Below, one piece after another: positions 58,577 through 64,000 of a stretch of DNA of 64,000 nucleotides. The position numbers and the translations under genes were made by a program. The stretch is from positions 1 to 64,000 of the forward strand of contig NZ_CANMZV010000020.1 in assembly GCF_947502415.1 (NCBI RefSeq), read 5' to 3'. This DNA is from an uncultured Photobacterium sp. Its GTDB lineage: Bacteria > Pseudomonadota > Gammaproteobacteria > Enterobacterales > Vibrionaceae. The notes beneath the pieces were generated by a model, which was not told the DNA's origin, searched no databases, and saw only the letters and a program-made list of their open reading frames with translations. Position 1 is the stretch's first letter. Every line of letters starts with the position of its first letter.

Positions 58577-58591
58577 TGAGAATTATTTTAA
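58577..58591. promoter_or_regulatory. Fur-like box on the divergent (minus) start
   Basis: TGAGAATTATTTTAA matches the 7-1-7 Fur consensus at 11 of 14 positions. Its complement shares the 11-bp core AATAATTCTCA with the box at 10343-10357. It covers the predicted start (about 58588) of the minus-strand HMA_2-like gene, whose -10 TAATCT (58595-58600) and -35 TTGCGA (58618-58623) have a 17-bp spacer. Confidence 0.6.
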
Positions 58592-58632
58592 TTAAGATTA
58601 CTTTTTTTGACTCTAATTCGCAAAGCTTTTCA

Positions 58633-58646
58633 TTGATCTATATCAA
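58633..58646. promoter_or_regulatory. FNR box (perfect consensus)
   Basis: TTGATCTATATCAA matches the FNR consensus TTGATNNNNATCAA at every defined base. It is centred 41.5 bp upstream of the start predicted from the extended -10 at 58666-58674. That is the class II activating position for the plus-strand operon. Confidence 0.82.
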
Positions 58647-58665
58647 AATTTACAAAAGTAGCAAA

Positions 58666-58674
58666 TGCCAGAAT
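58666..58674 (+). promoter_or_regulatory. Extended -10 of the ferrosome-like operon
   Basis: TGCCAGAAT holds a TGN extension and the -10 CAGAAT (58669-58674). It is spaced for activation by FNR bound at 58633-58646. The start would be near 58681 with a short 5' leader. Confidence 0.55.
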
Positions 58675-58681
58675 CCGGCAA

Positions 58682-58696
58682 CCATAATCATAATGA
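58682..58696. promoter_or_regulatory. Second Fur-like box, on the operon start
   Basis: CCATAATCATAATGA matches the 7-1-7 Fur consensus at 10 of 14 positions. It sits immediately downstream of the predicted start of the plus-strand operon. It is weaker than the other two boxes. Confidence 0.42.
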
Positions 58697-58712
58697 ATAA
58701 AAACTGTCCTCA

Positions 58713-59036
58713 ATGGAAAAAGAGCTCTATCCAACCCTATTAGAACTGCGTCAATACCTGACTGTTGTTCACCATATCCCCGGGCGTATCCGACTGAAAT
58801 TCAATATCAGCATAATGCAACAACTTGCCAGCTTTGACATGAGTACAGCCAAAAGTGCTATCAGCAACTTTCCGGCACTCAAAAACTACCGCTTAAACCT
58901 GGCAACAAGCAGTGTCGTTATCGAATATGATCACGGGCTGATTAACCCGAACCTCATTGATACCTTATTTGCGGAAGACGAACCGGCTTTCCAGGCCGCC
59001 GTTTCCGAGCTGCATAACCTCGCAGTAACCCTCTAA
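58713..59036 (+). CDS. HMA_2-like domain protein, first gene of the ferrosome-like operon
   Basis: This protein of 107 residues begins with a short helix followed by 'VVHHIPGRIRLKF' (IPGR at residues 22-25). The remainder has the beta-alpha-beta pattern of an HMA_2-type domain: 'FPALKNYRLNLATSSVVIEY'. There are no metal-ligand cysteines. It is followed after 18 bp by the His-rich gene. No strong ribosome-binding site precedes the ATG. A docking or shell role near the ATPase, which has the same domain, is inferred. Confidence 0.78.
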   Translation: MEKELYPTLLELRQYLTVVHHIPGRIRLKFNISIMQQLASFDMSTAKSAISNFPALKNYRLNLATSSVVIEYDHGLINPNLIDTLFAEDEPAFQAAVSELHNLAVTL

Positions 59037-59054
59037 CCAAAACGAGAATAAATT

Positions 59055-59711
59055 ATGTCTGATCAAAACCAGCCTCAAGACCCTTGGCAAGGTATGCCAT
59101 ACCCACCACAAGGCCACCCGGCATGGCCTCATCATCCGTCTCAAATGCAGGGTTACCCTTACCCGCCGCACCCTCATCATGCGATGCCACCACACGGCTA
59201 CCACCCACATGCGGGTTACCACCATGCGCCGCATGGCTACCCACCGATGCCACCGCATCACTACTATGGTATGCCGCCACACCACCCGGAACATCACGAA
59301 TCTCACCCAGAAAATGATGCGCTATTCCAGCAGGCACAAGGCATGCTTGAGGGCATGATGGGTGAGCAGGCTGGCATTTTCAAAGACCTAATGCACAAAA
59401 TGGGTGTCGATGATAAAGAGTTCTGGAAAGGAGCCATGATCGGCGCGGCCGCAGCACTGGTTCTGAGCAATGAAAACGTCCGCAATAATCTGCTACAGAT
59501 GCTTACCGGTGCAGGTGACATGCTGAAAGCCGGCGGCAGTAAAGTTAAAGAGACAACAATGAATACTGCTCAGAATGTCTCTGACAACCTGAATATGGGG
59601 AATGAAATTTTCCGCGATACACTCAATGCAAGCAAACAGGGTTTCCAGGATTCAGTAGCCCGCCACCGCGATCAGCAAGAGCCTGCGCAACCAGAGCCAG
59701 ATCATGAGTAA
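59055..59711 (+). CDS. His/Pro-rich membrane protein with YtxH-like segment
   Basis: This protein of 218 residues has an N-terminal tail (1-90) rich in Pro, Tyr, Gly, Met and His. It holds 19 histidines in repeated PHH/PPH units, suited to binding metal. Residues about 122-150 form a hydrophobic Gly/Ala-rich segment, 'GAMIGAAAALVLSNENV', like that of the gene at 59999. The C-terminal part is a polar amphipathic helix. It overlaps the next gene by 8 bp. In fez clusters such proteins are thought to line or shape the iron compartment; that role here is inferred. Confidence 0.8.
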   Translation: MSDQNQPQDPWQGMPYPPQGHPAWPHHPSQMQGYPYPPHPHHAMPPHGYHPHAGYHHAPHGYPPMPPHHYYGMPPHHPEHHESHPENDALFQQAQGMLEGMMGEQAGIFKDLMHKMGVDDKEFWKGAMIGAAAALVLSNENVRNNLLQMLTGAGDMLKAGGSKVKETTMNTAQNVSDNLNMGNEIFRDTLNASKQGFQDSVARHRDQQEPAQPEPDHE

Positions 59712-60012
59712 CAGCACCGACCAATTAAGCCCAGCCAGCCGAGCAATGCTGGTTAGCGCTTTACTCGGTGGCAGTGCATCTGGAATGCGTCAATGGCAAG
59801 CCTACCAACAAGGTGAGGTCGAAATTGACCAGGCCGTACAACAAGTCTTGCGTGATGCGGGAAAAACCGCTTTAGCCGGTGGCGCAGCAACGGCTATCGC
59901 CGGCCAACTCGCAGGGCGCCCTGTACTTTCCATGCTCACAATCCTAAGTGCCGGAGCCGCTGGCCTCTACCTGCTTGATGAATTAAAAGGAAAACCCAAT
60001 GAAGAAAACTAA
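59704..60012 (+). CDS. Small Gly/Ala-rich membrane protein of the ferrosome-like operon
   Basis: This protein of 102 residues has two hydrophobic, small-residue segments: 'TALAGGAATAIAGQLAGRP' and 'MLTILSAGAAGLYLLDEL'. They are separated by a turn, suggesting a hairpin in the membrane. Glycine-zipper spacing (GxxxG-like) is visible. I know no family name. It overlaps both neighbours (8 and 14 bp), a sign of tight translational coupling. Confidence 0.75.
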   Translation: MSNSTDQLSPASRAMLVSALLGGSASGMRQWQAYQQGEVEIDQAVQQVLRDAGKTALAGGAATAIAGQLAGRPVLSMLTILSAGAAGLYLLDELKGKPNEEN

Positions 60013-60280
60013 TCACTCTCCGTATTACTACGGCATGCCAACCCCGCCACCGGCGAACTACCGTCAGCAAAACAACCGTAGCCACCTGATCACCGGCATG
60101 GTTGCCGGCGCCGCTGTTGCCTACCTGCTCAGCAACAAGAAAGTACAGTCAAGCCTGGCAGCTACCGGCACAAAAGCCTGGTCAGCAGTTCGTGGTGAGG
60201 TCGAAGAGTTAAAAGAACGCCTTGAAGACACTCAGGCCGAGCTGGAGTACTACCGCAACCTCCACAAAGAGCAAAACTGA
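59999..60280 (+). CDS. YtxH-like small membrane protein of the ferrosome-like operon
   Basis: This protein of 93 residues has an N-terminal Pro/Tyr segment ('YYYGMPTPPPANYRQ'). A single membrane segment, 'GMVAGAAVAYLLSNKKVQSS', is followed by a C-terminal coiled coil ('VEELKERLEDTQAELEYYRN'). The membrane segment matches that of the His-rich protein at 59055, so the two are probably paralogues. It ends 2 bp before the ATPase gene. Confidence 0.77.
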   Translation: MKKTNHSPYYYGMPTPPPANYRQQNNRSHLITGMVAGAAVAYLLSNKKVQSSLAATGTKAWSAVRGEVEELKERLEDTQAELEYYRNLHKEQN

Positions 60281-60282
60281 TT

Positions 60283-62337
60283 GTGATTAAGCTGATCCAT
60301 CACATACCAGGCCGAGTACGATTTCGCTTGCCTCAGATTGCCAACCACCCGGATACCACCCCATGGCTCAAGCAGGGCCTGATGGGGATCCAGGGGGTGC
60401 AGCAAATCCGTGTCAACGAAGCGGCCTGCAGCATCACCATTCATTATGATAACCAGCTACTGACACCACTGCGACTGGAAGAACGTCTGGCTCTGCTTGA
60501 ATGGAACGAATCGCAGCCTGGTGAACACGAACATGAATTTACCCGAGGTGAAGTGGCCCTCAATGTCGTGGGAACTCTCGCGGCTAGCCTATTACCGGGG
60601 CGCTGGGGCAGCCTGCCAACCTTACCGCTGATCGCTCCGACTATCCAGGAAGGTGTTGAAAGCATCAGCGAAGGCAAGCTAAAAGTCGAAGCACTGGATG
60701 CAATAGCCATCGGCCTGGCTGCCTCACGAGGGGATTACCGTACTGCCATGCTCACCCAATCGCTGCTGACTCTGGGCGAATACATGGAGCAAGAAACCAG
60801 CCGTAACAGCGACCGGGTTCTGGCCGATCTGATGGCTCCGAATACCAGCCAGGTATGGGTCAGACGCGGCGATGAAACAATCCAGATCAACTCGGATAAA
60901 ATCCAGGAACAGGAAGTGATCTTGCTCGGCCCGGGCGATCCAGTTCCGGCCGATGGAAAAATCCTTGATGGTACAGCACTGGTAAACCAGTCGTCCCTTA
61001 CCGGCGAAAGCGTACCGGTTCGTCGCGAACCCGATGCATACCTGTATTCTGGCTCAGTGATCCAGGATGGCAATATCACCATGCAGGCTGAAAAAGTCGG
61101 TTCAGAAGCAACCACAGCGCGCATTGCGCACTTTATTGCCGAATCACTCAGCCAGCAAAGTGAGACCCAGCAAGTCACCCAGCAAATGGCTGACCGACGC
61201 GTAAAGATCACCCTTGGTGTCGGTGCGGCAGTATTTGCCATGACACGGGATATCAACCGTCTGGCTTCAGTCTTTCTGGTTGATTATTCCTGTGCGCTGA
61301 AACTCAGCACCCCGGTAACCTTCAAGTCAATCATGTACCGAGCGGCTCAGCAGGGGATCTTGCTAAAAGGCGGCCGGGCTATTGAGCAGCTGGCAGATAT
61401 CGATACCTGCGTATTCGATAAAACAGGTACCCTGACCTATGGCGATATGGAAGTAACGGATGTGGTCTGCTTCAATGAACAGGACTGTACCCGCGAGCTA
61501 CTGGCGATTGCAGCTTCAGTCGAAGAACATTGTCAGCACCCGCTATCGCAAGCCATCGTGAATGCGGCCAAGCACCATGACCTGCCGCATATCGAACACG
61601 GTGAAGTCGAATACGTTATCGCCCATGGCCTGCGTAGTACCCTAAACGGCATGCCACTGGTTATCGGCAGCCGCCACTTCCTGGAAGCCCACGAGCAAGT
61701 AGACTTCAGTGACGCAGAATCCCAGATCGCCGAACTGGAACAACAAGGCCGTCACCTGCTTTACGTATCCAGCAATCATCAGTTAGTGGGAATCATCGGC
61801 CTCCGCGATCATTTACGTCCGGAAGTTGCTGAAATCCTGACGCAACTCCGCCAGTCTGGAATCAAACAGCTCGTCTTGCTAACCGGCGATAAAGCCAGCA
61901 AGGCTAACGAAATTGGCAAACGCTTTGGCTTTGACCGGATCTATGCCGAAGCCACGCCAGAGAGCAAATCTTCAGTAGTGGAAGACTTACAGCAAGCTGG
62001 CCACCGTGTCATGTTTATCGGTGACGGCGTGAACGACGCTCCGGCGCTGGTTCAGGCTGATGTCGGTATGGCGATGGCACAAGGTACAGAGCTTGCCCAG
62101 CAAACCGCAGATACTGTTCTGCTGAACAGTACATTACACGGCGTTGCTGAAGCTCGATGGCTGGCTCTGGAAGCAATGAAGCTGGTGAAAAGTAATATTC
62201 GCCTAGCTGAAACGGTCAACAGTGGCATTATGCTGGCAGCAGCGCTTGGCAAACTGTCTCCAGCAGCCAGTGCTCTGCTTCATAACGGTACGACTCTTGC
62301 GGTCTTACTACGCTCTTTGGCTGCCCGAAAAGGCTAA
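60283..62337 (+). CDS. fezB: P1B-type metal ATPase, P1B-6 (FezB-like)
   Basis: This is a predicted iron-transporting P-type ATPase of 684 residues. An N-terminal HMA_2-like domain has HIPGR at residues 7-11. Actuator TGES is at 240-243, phosphorylation DKTGT at 379-383 (Asp379), HP at 419-420, TGDK at 534-537 and GDGVNDAP at 580-587. The transmembrane metal site reads YSCALKLSTP (SCA at 336-338) in place of CPC. To my knowledge that motif marks the P1B-6 group, which includes FezB of ferrosomes. The start is GTG at 60283, 2 bp after the previous gene. Full ATPase motifs argue that it is active. The metal is inferred from the class and the Fur/FNR control. Confidence 0.82.
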   Translation: MIKLIHHIPGRVRFRLPQIANHPDTTPWLKQGLMGIQGVQQIRVNEAACSITIHYDNQLLTPLRLEERLALLEWNESQPGEHEHEFTRGEVALNVVGTLAASLLPGRWGSLPTLPLIAPTIQEGVESISEGKLKVEALDAIAIGLAASRGDYRTAMLTQSLLTLGEYMEQETSRNSDRVLADLMAPNTSQVWVRRGDETIQINSDKIQEQEVILLGPGDPVPADGKILDGTALVNQSSLTGESVPVRREPDAYLYSGSVIQDGNITMQAEKVGSEATTARIAHFIAESLSQQSETQQVTQQMADRRVKITLGVGAAVFAMTRDINRLASVFLVDYSCALKLSTPVTFKSIMYRAAQQGILLKGGRAIEQLADIDTCVFDKTGTLTYGDMEVTDVVCFNEQDCTRELLAIAASVEEHCQHPLSQAIVNAAKHHDLPHIEHGEVEYVIAHGLRSTLNGMPLVIGSRHFLEAHEQVDFSDAESQIAELEQQGRHLLYVSSNHQLVGIIGLRDHLRPEVAEILTQLRQSGIKQLVLLTGDKASKANEIGKRFGFDRIYAEATPESKSSVVEDLQQAGHRVMFIGDGVNDAPALVQADVGMAMAQGTELAQQTADTVLLNSTLHGVAEARWLALEAMKLVKSNIRLAETVNSGIMLAAALGKLSPAASALLHNGTTLAVLLRSLAARKG

Positions 62338-62357
62338 CATTGGCTAAGGTCCTATAA

Positions 62358-62390
62358 ACAAAAACGCCATCATCACGATGGCGTTTTTCT
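62358..62390. terminator. Bidirectional terminator between fezB and rlmM
   Basis: AAAAACGCCATC / GATGGCGTTTTT is a perfect stem with a 4-base loop and flanking A and T runs. It ends the ferrosome-like operon from the left and rlmM from the right. Confidence 0.92.
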
Positions 62391-62410
62391 ATCAGCTCCG
62401 CAATAAGCAC

Positions 62411-63493
62411 TTAGTGTGGCATGCGGTTATCCAGGCGCTGGATATGTACCGTGATCTCTTCACGGTCATGGTACAGGTGTTTCGCCTGCAGCTTGAATTT
62501 CACACCGTTTTGGATCAAGTAGTGTTTCAGGTTTTCAATATCCTGCAGTACTTCATCGTAACGGCCTTTCATCGGCAGCTTAAGGTTAAAGATCGCCTCT
62601 TTCGCCCAAGCCTTGATCAGCCAGTCCCCCATCAGGTGGGCAACTCGCGCTGGCTTCTCAACCATGTCACAGACAATCCAGGTAACATTCTTACGCGGCG
62701 GTTCAAATTTAAAACCATCCACCTCGTGGTGTTTCACCTGACCGGTTTCCATCAGGCTGTCCGCCATCTGACCGTTATCGATCGCATGCACAAACATCGA
62801 ACGCTTCACCAGCTGATATGTCCAGCCGCCAGGACAAGCTCCAAGGTCGACGCCCCACATACCGGCAGCCAAGCGCTCATCCCACTCTTCACGAGGGATA
62901 AAGACATGGAAAGCTTCTTCCAGCTTCAGAGTTGAACGACTCGGCGCATCTGACGGGAACTTCAGGCGAGGGATCCCCATGAAGAACTGCGAGTTGTTGA
63001 AGGTATAAGAATATCCGACATAACAACAGCCCGGTGCGATAAAGCACAGATGAAGAACCGGCTTTTTCGGGTTGTCCTTGGCATACAGAACGCCTTCTTT
63101 GCGCATTACCTGGCGTAGTGGCACTGTAAACTTACGGCAGAACTTCAACAGCTCTTTTGCCTCGTTAGTATCCGGCGTTTCCACTCGCAGATCACCACAG
63201 CGAGGGAAATCTGCCACCGCTTCCATAATTGGAGAAATACGATCGTCCTGAGGCAGATCCGTCAACAGGGTTGATACCGCAATCATCTGACGGGCAAAAA
63301 TCAGCTCCGCAAATGGCTGCAACTGAATAAATTTATCGGCATCCCCCGGCTGGTAGAACTCAAACACCACATAACCGGTGTTGTTCTTCGCACGAGGAAA
63401 GCCATACAGCTCCAGCGTATTTGCTTTGTCTTGAACTTCACCGGCACACTCTTTCTCAAAGCCGGGACGGCAGTACAACAGAACTTGATTCAC
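62411..63493 (-). CDS. rlmM: 23S rRNA (cytidine-2498-2'-O)-methyltransferase
   Basis: RlmM methylates the ribose of C2498 in 23S rRNA, using S-adenosylmethionine. It has 360 residues: an N-terminal THUMP-like domain, then a Rossmann methyltransferase with '[20 protein letters not shown]' and '[13 protein letters not shown]'. I chose the GTG at 63493, which aligns with the E. coli start and has AAGGG upstream. A TTG two codons earlier is possible. Confidence 0.94.
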   Translation of the reverse strand: MNQVLLYCRPGFEKECAGEVQDKANTLELYGFPRAKNNTGYVVFEFYQPGDADKFIQLQPFAELIFARQMIAVSTLLTDLPQDDRISPIMEAVADFPRCGDLRVETPDTNEAKELLKFCRKFTVPLRQVMRKEGVLYAKDNPKKPVLHLCFIAPGCCYVGYSYTFNNSQFFMGIPRLKFPSDAPSRSTLKLEEAFHVFIPREEWDERLAAGMWGVDLGACPGGWTYQLVKRSMFVHAIDNGQMADSLMETGQVKHHEVDGFKFEPPRKNVTWIVCDMVEKPARVAHLMGDWLIKAWAKEAIFNLKLPMKGRYDEVLQDIENLKHYLIQNGVKFKLQAKHLYHDREEITVHIQRLDNRMPH

Positions 63494-63502
63494 TTTCAAC
63501 CC

Positions 63503-63892
63503 TTAAGCTGTTCGCCAGGCAGCCACTGCAAGCGCTACCCAGCCAATAATAAAACACACGCCCCCGATTGGAGTGATGGGGCCGAACCACTTAATGCCCG
63601 TCAACACCAACAAATACAAGCTGCCGCTGAAGCACACAATCCCCGTTGCGAAAAACAGGGCTGCGTATAATACCGCTTTTGTCGGCATAATGCGTGCCCA
63701 AATTCCACACCCAAGCATGGCAAGGCTATGCCAAGCCTGATACTGAACGCCGGTTTTAAATACATCCAGCAGTCCGGCAGATATTTGCGCCTTCAAGCCA
63801 TGAGCAGCAAAAGCCCCCAGCGCAACAGTGAAAGCCCCGCTCATAGCCGCGAAAAACAAGATTTTTCCCGGCCATTGGTTGTTAATCGGCAT
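63503..63892 (-). CDS. ygdD: DUF423 family membrane protein
   Basis: This inner-membrane protein of 129 residues has four hydrophobic segments. It contains 'TVALGAFAAHGLKAQISAG' and 'SGSLYLLVLTGIKWFGPITP', typical of DUF423/YgdD. I chose the ATG at 63892, with AAGGAA upstream. It lies 9 bp before rlmM, as in E. coli. The function is unknown. Confidence 0.9.
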   Translation of the reverse strand: MPINNQWPGKILFFAAMSGAFTVALGAFAAHGLKAQISAGLLDVFKTGVQYQAWHSLAMLGCGIWARIMPTKAVLYAALFFATGIVCFSGSLYLLVLTGIKWFGPITPIGGVCFIIGWVALAVAAWRTA

Positions 63893-64000
63893 CGACACAT
63901 TCCTTAATAAAAGCAGCCAACAACTCAACCACTCGAACTCGATTCTGCTGCTCTGTCAGCCCAGACGCTTTCCTCGGCTTAAAGCTATGATCGCCATCAG
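63882..64000 (-). CDS. C-terminal end of an alpha/beta-hydrolase family protein (partial)
   Basis: Only the last 38 codons are in the window, and the gene runs off the right edge. The end 'DGDHSFKPRKASGLTEQQ' holds the GDH motif that supplies the catalytic histidine in a predicted alpha/beta-hydrolase family (KAN/Abhydrolase_11-like). The stop codon overlaps the ygdD start by 11 bp, so the two are translationally coupled. Confidence 0.7.
   Translation of the reverse strand, partial: DGDHSFKPRKASGLTEQQNRVRVVELLAAFIKECVDAD

Noticed and set aside
1..64000. CRISPR arrays, tRNA genes, prophage or transposase genes
   Set aside because: No regularly spaced direct repeats, tRNA cloverleaf signals or recombinase/transposase proteins were recognised by reading. 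A tRNAscan and a CRISPR finder run would settle this.

Overview
The window is a chromosomal segment of a gammaproteobacterium, most likely a member of the Vibrionaceae such as Photobacterium or a close relative. The evidence is the gene content and order: metNIQ, trmO-proS, an lpx/bam/cds/tsf/rpsB block, map-glnD, yqcA-truC-yqcC, syd-queF, ppnN, xni and rlmM-ygdD. Several small families typical of Vibrionaceae are also present (DUF4250, DUF3549, DUF2789, DUF2310). No insertion sequence, prophage, CRISPR array or tRNA gene was seen.

Left part (1-20 kb). The left edge is the leader and P1-type promoter of an rRNA operon on the minus strand; its 16S gene lies just outside. A five-gene YejABEF-like peptide ABC transporter follows, then gmhB. 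The methionine transporter metNIQ sits behind a tandem MetJ operator. The zinc-free ribosomal protein paralogues rpmE2-rpmJ have a Zur palindrome and a near-perfect Fur box upstream. Then come trmO, proS, a patatin-like phospholipase, a diguanylate cyclase, yaeP, a tryptophan permease with a TrpR-like operator, a small cytochrome c and tilS.

Central part (19-43 kb). This is the conserved envelope and translation block on the minus strand: rpsB-tsf-pyrH-frr-uppS-cdsA-dxr-rseP-bamA-skp-lpxD-fabZ-lpxA-lpxB-rnhB-dnaE-accA. It supplies lipid A, fatty acids, isoprenoid carrier, phospholipid precursors, outer-membrane assembly and translation factors. Terminator-like hairpins lie between rpsB and tsf, after tsf and after uppS. 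On the plus strand, map and glnD diverge from rpsB.

Right part (43-57 kb). Between yqcC and syd, where E. coli carries a single csrB, there are two tandem CsrB-type small RNAs. Each has its own promoter, a GGA-rich body, an identical terminator stem-loop and its own GacA/UvrY-type palindrome about 170-180 bp upstream. Beyond queF is a membrane TPR protein with a degenerate GGDEF domain, followed by a soluble GGDEF protein with the variant signature GDDEF, then ppnN and xni.

The most interesting locus is 58.2-62.3 kb. It has six compact genes: three HMA_2-like proteins or domains with an IPGR-type motif, a His/Pro-rich YtxH-like membrane protein, two other small glycine/alanine-rich membrane proteins, and a P1B-type ATPase with an S-C-A metal-site motif in place of CPC. 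The layout and ATPase class match the fez (ferrosome) gene clusters that build membrane-bound iron-storage organelles. The divergent promoter region has a perfect FNR box at the class II position for the main operon. A Fur-like box lies on each predicted transcription start. This predicts induction under anaerobic iron limitation. rlmM, ygdD and the end of an alpha/beta-hydrolase gene close the window.
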